Shown here: in pieces, positions 9,654-19,103 of the stretch
Position numbering within the stretch: the first letter of the stretch is position 1
Layout of the letters: every line of letters begins with the position of its first letter
From: Planctomycetaceae bacterium
GTDB lineage: Bacteria > Planctomycetota > Planctomycetia > Planctomycetales > Planctomycetaceae
Assembly (NCBI GenBank): GCA_024742875.1
Contig: JANSXP010000006.1
Location: 1 to 64,000 of the forward strand
Reading direction: 5' to 3'
DNA length: 64,000 nt
Notes under the pieces: model-generated
Databases searched by the model: none
Seen by the model: only the letters and a program-made list of their open reading frames with translations
Told to the model about the DNA's origin: nothing
Translations under genes and position numbers: made by a program

Positions 9654-10793
9654 ATGCACAGCACGTCTTTGCTCCGTCAGCTCGTTGATTTTCCTTCGGT
9701 CAGTTCCACTTCCAACGTGGCCGTGTCACGCTGGGTCGAGGGACAGCTGCGGCAACTGGGATTCCGCACAGAATGGCTTGAGTACACCGACGCAGCGGGC
9801 ATCGAGAAGGCCTGTGTGATCGGGCAGGCGGGGCCCGATCAGGGTCGTGGCCTGGCCTATTTCTGCCACACGGATGTCGTGCCGGCGGACTCCTGGAGTT
9901 TTCCGCACAGTGATGCATGGACGCTTCACGAACGGGACGATCGACTCTATGGCCGCGGCAGCTGTGACATGAAAGGTAGTCTGGCCGCCATGCTGGCAGC
10001 CGCCGAGGCAGTCTCCACGGATCGTCTGACGGCCCCTTTGACAATCGTTTGCACGGCCGATGAAGAGGTCGGAATGGCGGGGGCGCGGCACGTGGCGGAA
10101 GCCTCATCAATCTACAGGGATCTGACCGTGCGTCAGAGCCGCGGCATTATCGGAGAACCCACACTGCTCACTGTCGTGCATGCTCACAAGGGGGGGCGTG
10201 GCCTGCGAATCACGGCCCGGGGAATCGCCGCGCATTCCAGCACCAGCGATGGGGTCAACGCCAACTTCGCCATGATCCCGTTCCTGCACGAGATACATCA
10301 GCTGTGCGCTCGCATCGAAGGAGACAGCCAGTGGATGGACGACCGTTTTGAACCGCCAACGATCAGTTTAAATCTGGGTATCAATGACCACACGCACGCG
10401 GTGAACATCACGCCGCCGCAGTCTGTCTGCACGATCTACTTTCGCACCATGCCGAATATCGATGCGGACGCTCTCGTTGCAGAAATCACCGGGACCGCCG
10501 AAAAACATGAACTGGAACTGGAGACGATGTTTGCCGGCGAGCCGATGTTCACGCGCCCTGACGCCCTCTTCATCCAGGAACTGGTGGCCGAAACAGACAC
10601 CGCAGCCTCTGCCACGGTTTCGTACGGCACTGATGGCTCGTGGTTTACGGATCTGGAAGACCTGGCCGTGCTGGGTCCCGGCTCCATAGAGCAGGCGCAC
10701 CGTGACGATGAGTGGATCAGCATCGAGCAGTTGCAGCGTGGAGAGCAACTGTACCGTCAACTCATAGAGAAGTACTGCGTCGACGGCAGCTAA
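9654..10793 (+). CDS. M20 family metallopeptidase (ArgE/DapE-like deacylase)
   Basis: The 379-residue protein carries the M20 metal centre in order: FCHTDVVP (first ligand His), YGRGSCDMKGS (bridging Asp), CTADEEVGMAGA (catalytic Glu and ligand Glu), and PGSIEQAHRDDEW near the end (last ligand His). The dimerisation domain (GGRGLRITARGIAAHSS) lies between. Members hydrolyse N-acyl amino acids, N-succinyl-diaminopimelate or short peptides; acetylornithine deacetylase is one possibility, but no arginine gene is nearby. ATG 9654 is chosen because LLRQLVDFPSVSS directly after it is the usual family N-terminus. No signal peptide is seen. Confidence 0.88.
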   Translation: MHSTSLLRQLVDFPSVSSTSNVAVSRWVEGQLRQLGFRTEWLEYTDAAGIEKACVIGQAGPDQGRGLAYFCHTDVVPADSWSFPHSDAWTLHERDDRLYGRGSCDMKGSLAAMLAAAEAVSTDRLTAPLTIVCTADEEVGMAGARHVAEASSIYRDLTVRQSRGIIGEPTLLTVVHAHKGGRGLRITARGIAAHSSTSDGVNANFAMIPFLHEIHQLCARIEGDSQWMDDRFEPPTISLNLGINDHTHAVNITPPQSVCTIYFRTMPNIDADALVAEITGTAEKHELELETMFAGEPMFTRPDALFIQELVAETDTAASATVSYGTDGSWFTDLEDLAVLGPGSIEQAHRDDEWISIEQLQRGEQLYRQLIEKYCVDGS

Positions 10794-10853
10794 GCCGCAG
10801 CGGCTTCCTCTGGCGGGATGACCCAGGGGCGGATGACAGCGTCCAGACGACGG

Positions 10854-11885
10854 CTATGGCCGCTGCACGGATGAAGGCTTCCAGCCGGTGTCAAAATTGA
10901 ACCGGGAATCCAGCGACGAACTTCCGGCAGGAGCACCGGTCGTCGTGGGGGGCGTCAGCGTCGGAGTCGTGTCCGCAGGGACAGCCGGTTGTCTGTCGAA
11001 ATCAACGAACGGATCTTCGACCAGCTCGGGGGTCGCCGCTGCCGGCGCTGCAGAGCGCTGCCACTGTGGCTCCGCAACGGCGGCGGGAGTTTCCGGGACA
11101 GCCGAAGCGGCCGCGCCGCGCGCTTCTCCCAGTGTGACACGACCCGCTGTCTGAGCGTTGTAGCGAGCAAATGGATTCTCATCTCCCAGGGGACGTTCAG
11201 CGGCCGGCACCACGCTGCCCGCCGCGCCGCTCGCCCTTTCCGCAGCCGTCCGCTGGATGAAAGGAGTGGCGATGTCGTCTTCAAGTGGCTCGATCGCGAA
11301 CCGCGAAGCGTCTGCCGCAGCGTGATCCACGAAATCCGGGATGGCGTCTGCGGCAGTCTGTGCAGCGGCCGCCACGGGTGTGGCTGCCTGCTGCGCATCG
11401 CGGTGCCATTCCTGCTTTTGCTCTGCAGCCCAGGCCGCAAAGTCTTCGTCGAGGGCCTGAGCCGTTTCCGTCAGACCGCTGGCCGTGGCCTGATCACCCA
11501 GAAACTGTGACATCTCCTGCAATGTCTGATTTTCCACTTCCTCAAACTGCTGCTGCGCAAAGGCGCCCGCGTCCTGCACGGCAGCGGTGCCGGCAGCCTC
11601 GCTGCGCTGGAGGAAATCATCGGCCGCTGCGCCCACTTCGCTGGTCAGTGTTGCACCGCTGACACGCAATCGATCGAGTTGCCCGGCAGAATCAGCATCA
11701 CGAGAATGTGATGCCGTCATCGTGGGGCTGGCCTCTGGCTGAAACCGTGGATCTTCCGACATAGGCTCCGCAAACGGGTCTTCCATGCTTGCGTAATCAC
11801 GTCGGGTCAGCTGGCGAAACCGGGAACAGCCGGTCAGCGAACAGCTCAGCACGATGAGCAGTGTGCAGGTGGTCAAGCTCTTCAT
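10854..11885 (-). CDS. uncharacterised Ala/Gln/Asp-rich lipoprotein
   Basis: The 343-residue product begins with a lipoprotein signal (TLLIVLSCSLTGC), then a low-complexity sequence rich in Ala, Gln, Glu and Pro with predicted helical stretches (QQFEEVENQTLQEMSQFL) and several DPF segments. No enzymatic motif is visible. Its ATG overlaps the stop codon of the upstream haem-domain gene (ATGA at 11882-11885), so the two are probably translationally coupled and act in the same envelope process. The role is unknown; structural or scaffold functions would fit. Confidence 0.75.
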   Translation of the reverse strand: MKSLTTCTLLIVLSCSLTGCSRFRQLTRRDYASMEDPFAEPMSEDPRFQPEASPTMTASHSRDADSAGQLDRLRVSGATLTSEVGAAADDFLQRSEAAGTAAVQDAGAFAQQQFEEVENQTLQEMSQFLGDQATASGLTETAQALDEDFAAWAAEQKQEWHRDAQQAATPVAAAAQTAADAIPDFVDHAAADASRFAIEPLEDDIATPFIQRTAAERASGAAGSVVPAAERPLGDENPFARYNAQTAGRVTLGEARGAAASAVPETPAAVAEPQWQRSAAPAAATPELVEDPFVDFDRQPAVPADTTPTLTPPTTTGAPAGSSSLDSRFNFDTGWKPSSVQRP

Positions 11886-13120
11886 CGCGATGCCTTTCGC
11901 GACGTCTCTTCCGAGAACGCCTGGTTCAGGTAGGTCTGAGGTTCAGCAAAGTGCCCCGCACCCTGCGTCACGCCGCGTGCTTCGCTGCGTGTTCGGCCGT
12001 GAACCATTTGATTGAATTCATCCGGATTGAAGTCATCGTGCCGAGAGGCAACGTTGGCTTCGTGTACAAACTTTTCGCTTTGCTCACGTCGGTAGCTCGC
12101 CTGAGTCAAAGTCCCCCTGGCCAGCGCCCGATCGATACCATCCGCCGTCGATTCGGCGGACACCGTCTTCCGACCTGCCGACGGCACATCGAGAGAACGA
12201 CTGTGCTGGGGACCACGGGACTTCGGACCATCTGTGGTCGCTGACAGTGGTTCTGGCAGTGCGGGGTCCATCTGAACGGCTGCCGCCTGCACCCAGTCCT
12301 TCAGTTTCTGTCGCAGTCGACCGCCCGACTGACCGGGAAACAGGAGGGCCCGCGAACCACCGTGCAGGCCATAGGTGGCTTTCAAAACCGGGCTTTGTTC
12401 CGGGTGCTCGAAATCCATCTGTCCGATCAGCGCGGCGAGATTTTGCTCCGAGCGGACCGGGGTGACCCCACGGCGAATGTTCAGAACCACGAAGTCATTC
12501 TGACCAGGACCATGACAGCGGGCGTTGCCGCACTTGTTGGACAGCAGCGGCTGAATAGTGCGAGTAAACTCCAGAGCCAGATCTTCCGGCAGGCCACCCA
12601 GAGAACGCCGCTGGGGCGCGAGGGCTCCATGCTCCCGGACTTCCCGCAGACGCTCGGCCACCTTCTGTGCCTGAGTCATGCGCGGCTGCCCGGCCGAGTT
12701 CTCCAGCTGCACCAAACCGGCCAGCATTCGTTTTGCATCACCGCGATAGGGATCCAGGTGCAGAGCATCGAGGATTTCCTGCTTGGCTTTTCCGTACAGC
12801 TTCTGCTCCAGACACCAACGCGCCAGTTCCAGATGCGTGTCCGGAGTCAGCTCCTGTTTGGAGTCCCGCAGCTTCTGCCACGCCTGCTCAATGTCATCTG
12901 CCAGGAAATGCACCTGCTCACTGCCGACAAAGATACGGCCTCCTGGCTGCACGATATCGTACCCCTGCTGCCGCGGCGTCAGGGCACCGCGAATCACGCG
13001 ACCGGAGCGCAGGACCAGCAACTGGTCTGACTTCGGCTGTGTGCGAAGCGCCAGTTCATCTGCCCGCAGAGTCAGGCAGATCAACTGCAGCGAAGCAATC
13101 AATGGAAAGAGAAAGCGCAT
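11882..13120 (-). CDS. secreted protein with C-x4-CH haem-type motif
   Basis: The 412-residue product has an N-terminal hydrophobic signal (LFPLIASLQLICLTLRA) and a small beta domain (LLVLRSGRVIRGALT, GGRIFVGSEQVHFL). A helical region resembling a TPR unit follows (YGKAKQEILDALHLDPYRG). Around residue 195, IQPLLSNKCGNARCHGPG resembles planctomycete cytochrome-c-like domains but has four residues between the cysteines instead of the usual two. The C-terminal third is low complexity. Export to the cell envelope is expected. It is the first gene of a two-gene unit, overlapping the lipoprotein gene by four bases. Haem attachment is plausible, not shown. Confidence 0.75.
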   Translation of the reverse strand: MRFLFPLIASLQLICLTLRADELALRTQPKSDQLLVLRSGRVIRGALTPRQQGYDIVQPGGRIFVGSEQVHFLADDIEQAWQKLRDSKQELTPDTHLELARWCLEQKLYGKAKQEILDALHLDPYRGDAKRMLAGLVQLENSAGQPRMTQAQKVAERLREVREHGALAPQRRSLGGLPEDLALEFTRTIQPLLSNKCGNARCHGPGQNDFVVLNIRRGVTPVRSEQNLAALIGQMDFEHPEQSPVLKATYGLHGGSRALLFPGQSGGRLRQKLKDWVQAAAVQMDPALPEPLSATTDGPKSRGPQHSRSLDVPSAGRKTVSAESTADGIDRALARGTLTQASYRREQSEKFVHEANVASRHDDFNPDEFNQMVHGRTRSEARGVTQGAGHFAEPQTYLNQAFSEETSRKASR

Positions 13121-13341
13121 GGGGCCAGAGCTGTGACCAGCTCGCGTGAGAAATCATCGATATCACGGGAAAAATAGCCCTCACCGCCGAAACGGGTCAA
13201 TACGTCTTGACCCGCCCTGAAGGGGGAGCCCGCGACAAGCTGGCTGGCGATGTGCGATGCGGGCCACAGTTCGGCAGAATTCGCCAGCCCTCTCTCACGA
13301 GGCCGGGAAATCACGCATTCAGCAGATGATCGCCACGTGAA

Positions 13342-13968
13342 TTACCCGCTGGTACGTTCCAGCAGATAAAACGCACTGTCGGCGCGCAGATTGGCAGCCC
13401 AGGCGCGGTCCACCGCCCGTCCGCGTATGATGGGGCGTTCCTTCACGATGCGCAGGCCGATACTCTGCATCAATTCGCGAAAGTCCCGCATACTCATGAA
13501 ATGAACGTTCGGTGTCTCGTACCACTTGTGGGGCAGGGCCTCTGTCACCGGCGTTCGCCCGCGGCGGAGAACCTCGTACCGCACTCGCCAGTGGCCGAAA
13601 TTGGGCACCACCACCAGCCCGCGAGAGGCGACTCGCAGCATTTCCTTGAGCACCTGCCGGGGACGCTGCACCTGCTGCAGCGTCTGACTGAGCACGGCGA
13701 AATCGAAGGTGTCCGACGGGATGTCGGCCAGCCCCTTGTTCAGGTCGGCCGCCACCACGGGCAGCCCGCGGCGGACGACAGCTTCCACATTGCTCAGTTC
13801 AACGTCGACTCCCGCGACATTGCAGCCGAGTTCATCCTGCAGCCGTTTCATCAGTCGCCCGTCACCGCAGCCCAGGTCAATCACCCGACTGCCGGGGTCA
13901 ATGTGCCGAATGATCAGGTCGTCCACGAGCTGAACAGACGGGTCAGGAAGCTGGTAGCGATAGGCCAT
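13342..13968 (-). CDS. metW: methionine biosynthesis protein MetW
   Basis: This 208-residue class I methyltransferase-fold protein has the SAM-site loop VIDLGCGDGRLMKRL, the MetW-typical DFAVLSQTLQQVQRPRQVL, and PNFGHWRVRYEVL, RMPVTEALPHKWY-like and TPNVHFMSMRDF segments. MetW accompanies MetX in many bacteria and is needed for full homoserine acyltransferase activity. It lies 49 bases downstream of metX on the same strand, consistent with a metX-metW operon. Cytoplasmic. Confidence 0.93.
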   Translation of the reverse strand: MAYRYQLPDPSVQLVDDLIIRHIDPGSRVIDLGCGDGRLMKRLQDELGCNVAGVDVELSNVEAVVRRGLPVVAADLNKGLADIPSDTFDFAVLSQTLQQVQRPRQVLKEMLRVASRGLVVVPNFGHWRVRYEVLRRGRTPVTEALPHKWYETPNVHFMSMRDFRELMQSIGLRIVKERPIIRGRAVDRAWAANLRADSAFYLLERTSG

Positions 13969-14017
13969 AGCGGGGCGTCGAACGTGTCATTCACAAGGCG
14001 CAAACGGAGAGGGAACG

Positions 14018-15193
14018 TCAGGCGCGAGCGGCCTGCAGTGTTTGCTCCAGAAACGGGGAAATTAAACTGGTCAGTGGCCCCAGATCAATCAGAAACGAGT
14101 CGTGACCGTACGGACACTCCAGCTCGACAAACGTCACGTGCTTGCCTTCCTGCAGCAGCGCCGAGGTGAGTTCCCGACTCTGACTGGTCGGAAACAGCCA
14201 GTCCGTGTCATAGGACGCCACCAGGAATCGGGCCTGCACATCCCGGACGGCTTCCGACAGGGTTCGGTCATCGCCGGACAGATCGAAATAGTCCATCGCG
14301 CGAGTCAGATACAGATAGCTGTTGGCATCAAACCGCTGCACAAAGCGTTTGCCCTGATAGTGCAGGTAACTTTCGATCTGAAACTCGGTTTCCTTCTGCA
14401 TTTCAAAGGCAAAACCACCCTGATCCTGCAGGCGTCGACCAAACTTCAACTCAATCGAGTCTTCCGACAAGTACGTAATGTGCGCCACCATGCGGGCCAG
14501 AGCCAGGCCGTAACGCGGACCATCCTTGTCGTAGTAGCGTCCGTTCCCAAACCCCTGATCGGCGTAGATTGCCCGCCGTCCGACTGCGTTGAAAGCGATG
14601 CCCTGAGCGGCCAGTTTGGGGGCCGATGCCAGACAGACGGCCGCACGCACCTGATCAGGAAAACGCACGGCCCATTCGAGCACCTGCATGCCCCCCAGAC
14701 TGCCGCCCACAATTGCCAGCAGGCGATCAATGCCCAGATGTTTCACCAGTTCCGCGTGCACCTGAACAATGTCGGCCACCGTGAGAAAGGGAAAGTCCAG
14801 GCAGAAACGCTCGCCTGTCTGCGGATCCACGCTGCCCGGTCCCGTCGTTCCCTGACAACCGCCGAGAACGTTGGCGCAGATGACGAAATACTGCGACGTA
14901 TCCAGAGCTTTGCCAGGCCCAATCAGTCCGTCCCACCAGCCGGGCTTGTCGTCGTCTTCGTGGTGGCGACCCGCCGCATGCGCGTCTCCGGTGAGCGCGT
15001 GGCAGATAAACACGGCGTTATCGCGGCGATCATTCAGCCGTCCGTACGTCTCGTAGGCCACATCGACAGAGGTCAGCTGGGCGCCAGACTGAAATGTCAG
15101 TGGGCGTTCTTCACTGAACAGGGACGCATACTGCGTCTGGACCAGCCCAACGCTGTCTGCCGGGAATACGGATGGGGATCTCACTTCAGCCAT
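14018..15193 (-). CDS. metX: homoserine O-acetyltransferase
   Basis: MetX acylates L-homoserine from acetyl-CoA (or succinyl-CoA in some lineages), the first committed step of methionine synthesis. The alpha/beta-hydrolase fold is clear: VFICHALTGDAHAAG, the nucleophile elbow GGSLGGMQVLEW, the catalytic Asp region ASYDTDWLFP, and the catalytic His in YGHDSFL. NVLGGCQGTTGPGS is also typical. ATG 15193 gives 391 residues; a GTG at 15229 would add 12 residues but sits inside the leader hairpin region. It is followed by metW. The long upstream leader is described separately. Confidence 0.94.
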   Translation of the reverse strand: MAEVRSPSVFPADSVGLVQTQYASLFSEERPLTFQSGAQLTSVDVAYETYGRLNDRRDNAVFICHALTGDAHAAGRHHEDDDKPGWWDGLIGPGKALDTSQYFVICANVLGGCQGTTGPGSVDPQTGERFCLDFPFLTVADIVQVHAELVKHLGIDRLLAIVGGSLGGMQVLEWAVRFPDQVRAAVCLASAPKLAAQGIAFNAVGRRAIYADQGFGNGRYYDKDGPRYGLALARMVAHITYLSEDSIELKFGRRLQDQGGFAFEMQKETEFQIESYLHYQGKRFVQRFDANSYLYLTRAMDYFDLSGDDRTLSEAVRDVQARFLVASYDTDWLFPTSQSRELTSALLQEGKHVTFVELECPYGHDSFLIDLGPLTSLISPFLEQTLQAARA

Positions 15194-15613
15194 GGATACG
15201 GTTGAAAGCTTCCTGTTCGCCAAAATCACTGGCCATCCGGACTAGCGGATGGACGGTCCTGTGCGTACCTGGTTCGGGCCAGCGCTCCAACACGGCAACT
15301 TCCGTAGCCCTTGAGGAAACAAAGTCCAGACTGCCTAACTTACCTCGAACGTGCGATGTCGACCGCCGCACACAACAGATCGAACCATCGGTCTGTGATC
15401 AGGATAGTGCGATTGCCACAGCAATTGCCCCGGCAACCACGCCGGAAGACCGGAAAAACGGGGGAATCACGCCATTGTGCCACCCGGTGGCCGTCATCGC
15501 ACCACGAACTTCGTATTGCTGGAATCACGGCGATTGGCCTAAACTGCGAGGGACGCCCCTTGGGGGAGACTCAAAACACCACAGATTCGTCACGGTTCGG
15601 CAGGGAGGCCAGA
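15194..15613. other. intergenic region metX/lpxD with structured metX leader
   Basis: About 420 bases between divergent genes. On the metX side there is a perfect 7-bp hairpin, CCATCCG (15233-15239) with CGGATGG (15246-15252), 40-60 bases before the metX ATG, and weaker hairpins up to about 15310. On the lpxD side a dyad GCCACC-C-GGTGGC (15479-15491) is present. No T-tract terminator or named riboswitch could be matched. Confidence 0.5.
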
Positions 15614-16723
15614 GTGGCAGCACAGTCAATTCACGCACTCACAGCTGGCGAAATCGCGTCACTGCTGGACGCCGAGCTGATCGGATCGGGCGACGCCATC
15701 GTCTCCGGCACGAATTTCATCGAGCGAGCCAGTGCAACCGAGCTGGCTTTCGTCGGCTGCAGCAAAAACGCTTCTCGAATCGAAGACACGGCGGCCGTGG
15801 TGATCATTGCTCCGCCGGACCTGAAGACGGCCGCCCAGGACGACCCTGAACGAACCTACATCCTTACGGAACGACCGGAAGACGCATTCCTGACCGTCGC
15901 CCAGAAGATCTGTCCAACGCGCCCCGAAAGCTGGACAGGGGTATCGCCACAGGCCTCCATCGCCGCGACAGCAAAGATAGGTCGTAACACGACCGTCTGT
16001 CCTTTTGCCGTCATTGGTGAGCACGTCAGCATTGGCGAAGACTGTCACATCGGCCCGGGCGCGGTGATCGGCAGTGATTGTCACATTGGTGACAACACAC
16101 GCATTGACGCTCAGGCCGTGCTGTATGCCGGCACTCAGGTTGGCAGCGATGTCACCATCAACGCCGGCACGGTGCTTGGGGCAGAAGGCTTTGGCTACAG
16201 CACGGTCAATGGCCAGCATCGTCGTTTGCCACACGTCGGCCATGTGGTCATCGAAGATGATGTGGAAATTGGCGCCTGCACGACGGTCGACCGCGCCAAG
16301 ATGGGCGCGACGGTGATTGGCAGTGGAACACGGATCGATAACCAGGTGATGGTGGGACACAACTGCCAGATCGGCAAGCACAACCTGATCGTGTCTCAGG
16401 TGGGGCTTGCCGGATCCTGCTCAACAGGCGCCTATGTCGTGCTCGCCGGGCAGGCCGGCATTGCCGATCATGTCCATCTTGGCGATGGCGCCATTGTGGG
16501 GGCCAAATCGGGCGTGCATCGTGACATGCCCGGTGGAAAAACCTATCTGGGCAGCCCCGCCACGGAAGCAGCCGAGCAGGCGAAAATTGTCACTTCTCTG
16601 CGACGCCTGCCGCAGCTGCGCAAGACCATCAAGGAACTCCAGCAACAGGTGGCCACACTGCAGTCCGAACTCGCACAGGCCATCGATTCACTCGGCGACC
16701 AGGCAGCCCGGGAAGCTGCATAG
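15614..16723 (+). CDS. lpxD: UDP-3-O-(3-hydroxyacyl)glucosamine N-acyltransferase
   Basis: LpxD adds the N-linked acyl chain to UDP-3-O-acylglucosamine in lipid A synthesis. Residues about 1-105 form the uridine-binding domain (ASATELAFVGCSKNAS). Residues about 110-300 are left-handed beta-helix hexapeptide repeats (VSIGEDCHIGPGAVIGSD). The active-site His region MVGHNCQIGKHN is present, and a C-terminal helix rich in Gln/Leu ends the protein (LRKTIKELQQQVATLQ). The start is GTG 15614 with a strong GGGAGG five bases upstream, giving 369 residues; the open frame upstream has no protein-like features. lpxI follows after 13 bases. Together they indicate lipid A production and an outer membrane. 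Confidence 0.93.
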   Translation: MAAQSIHALTAGEIASLLDAELIGSGDAIVSGTNFIERASATELAFVGCSKNASRIEDTAAVVIIAPPDLKTAAQDDPERTYILTERPEDAFLTVAQKICPTRPESWTGVSPQASIAATAKIGRNTTVCPFAVIGEHVSIGEDCHIGPGAVIGSDCHIGDNTRIDAQAVLYAGTQVGSDVTINAGTVLGAEGFGYSTVNGQHRRLPHVGHVVIEDDVEIGACTTVDRAKMGATVIGSGTRIDNQVMVGHNCQIGKHNLIVSQVGLAGSCSTGAYVVLAGQAGIADHVHLGDGAIVGAKSGVHRDMPGGKTYLGSPATEAAEQAKIVTSLRRLPQLRKTIKELQQQVATLQSELAQAIDSLGDQAAREAA

Positions 16724-16736
16724 AACCAGTGGACTC

Positions 16737-17663
16737 ATGAACGATCACTCCCATCCTGACATTATTCCCTTTCCACGAGACCGGTGTGCCAACGTGAACG
16801 TCCAACCGACTCGCATCGGACTGCTGGCGGGCGCCGGCACATTCCCCATCGAGTTTGCCGAGGCCGCGCGGGCGGCCGGTCATTCGGTGTTTGGACTGGG
16901 TGTCGCCGGAATGGCGTCCGCGGAACTGGCTGACTACTGCGACGAGTTTCGCTTCTACCCGCTCGCTCGTATTGGCAAAGCGATCCGCCTGTTCAAAAAA
17001 GGGCACGTGACGAATATCGTCATGGCGGGCAAAATTGAAAAGACGGTGCTGTTTCATCCGTTCCGCTGGCTGCGTCTGCTGCCCGACTGGCGAACCATTC
17101 ACATGTGGCTGCGGTACGCCCGCGAAAACAAAAAAGACGATACGATCCTGCTGGCCATCATCCGCGAATTTGAACGCGATGGCTTTCATTTCGATTCCGC
17201 GCTCACTTACGCTCCGGAGCTTCTCGTGAAACACGGATTTCTGACCAGGAAAAAACCATCCGTCAGTCAATGGCGGGACATTCAGTTTGGCTGGGATCTG
17301 GCCAGGGAAATGGGTCGCCTGGATGTGGGACAGACGGTCTGCGTGAACGACACGGCCGTGATTGCGGTGGAAGCCATCGAAGGCACTGACCGCTGCATTC
17401 GTCGTGCGGGCGAGTTGTGTCGCCGCGGAGGATTCACGGTCGTGAAGGTGGCCAAGCCACAGCAGGACATGCGGTTTGACGTTCCCACCGTCGGCGTGGA
17501 CACCATCAAGACCATGCACGAAGCAGGCGGACGGATTCTGGCTATTGAAGCCGGCATGACGATTCTGCTTGACGGCGATGAAGTCGTCAGCCTCGCCAAC
17601 AAGCTGGGCATTGCGATTGTCGCCGTCAACGCCGAAGAACTCGCCCTGCGGGTGGCCGCCTGA
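16737..17663 (+). CDS. lpxI: UDP-2,3-diacylglucosamine pyrophosphatase LpxI (DUF1009)
   Basis: LpxI hydrolyses UDP-2,3-diacylglucosamine to lipid X and UMP, replacing LpxH in some bacteria. The family start RIGLLAGAGTFPIEFAEAA is followed by RIGKAIRLFKKGHVTNIVMAG and, in the C-terminal catalytic half, VGQTVCVNDTAVIAVEAIEG, PQQDMRFDVPTVGVDTI and ILAIEAGMTILLD. ATG 16737 gives 308 residues, about 28 longer at the N-terminus than typical; a GTG near 16794 would give the usual length. It sits 13 bases after lpxD, so an lpxD-lpxI operon is likely. Confidence 0.92.
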   Translation: MNDHSHPDIIPFPRDRCANVNVQPTRIGLLAGAGTFPIEFAEAARAAGHSVFGLGVAGMASAELADYCDEFRFYPLARIGKAIRLFKKGHVTNIVMAGKIEKTVLFHPFRWLRLLPDWRTIHMWLRYARENKKDDTILLAIIREFERDGFHFDSALTYAPELLVKHGFLTRKKPSVSQWRDIQFGWDLAREMGRLDVGQTVCVNDTAVIAVEAIEGTDRCIRRAGELCRRGGFTVVKVAKPQQDMRFDVPTVGVDTIKTMHEAGGRILAIEAGMTILLDGDEVVSLANKLGIAIVAVNAEELALRVAA

Positions 17664-17956
17664 TAAATCCGTGCGGCCGCAAATGCGGACTGCCTTCGCA
17701 GACTGCCAGTCGTATCAGTTTTTCCGACGACAGCAACCTGGCTGCTCCGATTGAGAAAAGCCCAACGATCGCGCGCCTGTTTGTTGGCGGAGGACAGCGG
17801 TATTCGTTGAATTGTTTTGGCAGGCTCGCGCAGGCCGTTTAGACTGGCGGAAGCAGATCGCCGTGGACTGTCGGGACAGTTTCCCGATGGCCCCGTCTGC
17901 CGGCTGCGGGCGTCTGCCTGCAATCCGTCTGATTCCCTGCTCGTTGGGCCGTGCTC

Positions 17957-18955
17957 ATGCCAGTTCACAACCTTCCGACAAATTTCACTCGCATTGCCCT
18001 GCTGGCGACGATTCTGCTGGTGTCGCCGCGTCCTGCTGCCATGGGGCAGGACAGTAACATCGACCTGGATCGGGACGGCATCGTGTACGTCATCGGTCAG
18101 GTGCGTCAGGTGATCAATCGCGCGGGCCTGGTCGACCTGGGGGACGCACATACCGTCCGTCGAGCTGAACGCCTGGCCGTCATTCGCCGCGAAAAAGATC
18201 ACTACGTGCCGATCGGTGTGGTGACGGTGAACGAAACCTACCCCACGTTTTGTGTTCTGAACCCCACTCCCCGGCTGACCGTGGAAGTCGGTGACATCGT
18301 GATGACAGTCCGGGAGTTTTCGGAGCTGACTCCCCCCGCCCAACATCAGCGGCGGTTCATCGAGCAGCAGATCGTCAAGAATTCGGGCGCCAATGGTTAC
18401 TCCACGCGTCTGCGACGTGATACGGCCGCAACGCTGCTGAAGTACACCCGCAGCCAGCCACGCTGGGAAAAACAGACGAATCAGATCCTCGGTTACCTGA
18501 ACGGGGCGTCGTTCAGTGACGGCCGCGAAAAAACCGTGTCGCGGCTAATTCGGCATATCAATATGCTGCGACGTGATTATCGGGAAGGTCGCAACAGCAT
18601 TGAGATCATGGGTACCGAATGGAACTCCGTGATGGACGTCCTGTTTGGTCGGACGGTCAAATCGCAGCATGCGGCCTCGCAGGTCGGTGACGCAGACGCC
18701 GATGACGGGTTTGCTGATGACGGCCCCACGCCTCGGGATATTACCCGGATCGTGGACGAAAAGCTGTTCGACCGCAATCGACAGGAGCGCCTGCTGTTTA
18801 AGTACATCGTCGCCGCCGCGCTGGAGCGTTCGCCGCGGAAGCTCGACCTGTGGGTCCGTCAGAAAGCGGAACAGAGTCAGTTCATCCGCCTGGACACTGA
18901 AGATGTCGTGCTGGATGTAGTTCGCAAAATCATCCGGGATCTAAAAAACCAGTAG
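17957..18955 (+). CDS. uncharacterised secreted protein
   Basis: A 332-residue product with a signal peptide (IALLATILLVSPRPAAMG). A beta-rich domain follows (VYVIGQVRQVINRAGLVDLG, VGDIVMTVREFSEL), then a mostly helical, charged C-terminal region. The first domain reads like a small beta-barrel of the kind in which a Gly-Asp-Ile-Val stretch ends each repeat, but I cannot name a family. GTG 17951 lies six bases upstream of the chosen ATG and is equally possible. Nearest neighbours are lpxI upstream and a small membrane protein downstream on the same strand; no functional link is evident. Confidence 0.7.
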   Translation: MPVHNLPTNFTRIALLATILLVSPRPAAMGQDSNIDLDRDGIVYVIGQVRQVINRAGLVDLGDAHTVRRAERLAVIRREKDHYVPIGVVTVNETYPTFCVLNPTPRLTVEVGDIVMTVREFSELTPPAQHQRRFIEQQIVKNSGANGYSTRLRRDTAATLLKYTRSQPRWEKQTNQILGYLNGASFSDGREKTVSRLIRHINMLRRDYREGRNSIEIMGTEWNSVMDVLFGRTVKSQHAASQVGDADADDGFADDGPTPRDITRIVDEKLFDRNRQERLLFKYIVAAALERSPRKLDLWVRQKAEQSQFIRLDTEDVVLDVVRKIIRDLKNQ

Positions 18956-19103
18956 GCGACCAGTCAGAAGCGTATTCGCGCGGGACAAACATCGCTGATC
19001 TGACGGTCGCTCGAGAAACTGCAGAATTGCCTGAACAAATCCGAATTGGATTCCGCCTCCTGTTTTCGTAAAGTTGTGTCACAGCAACCGCGGAACCGGA
19101 TCC

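Noticed and set aside
15253-15345. SAH or SAM riboswitch before metX
   Set aside because: A GGAGCGCTG segment resembles part of the SAH core, but the other conserved segments and pseudoknot partner were not found.
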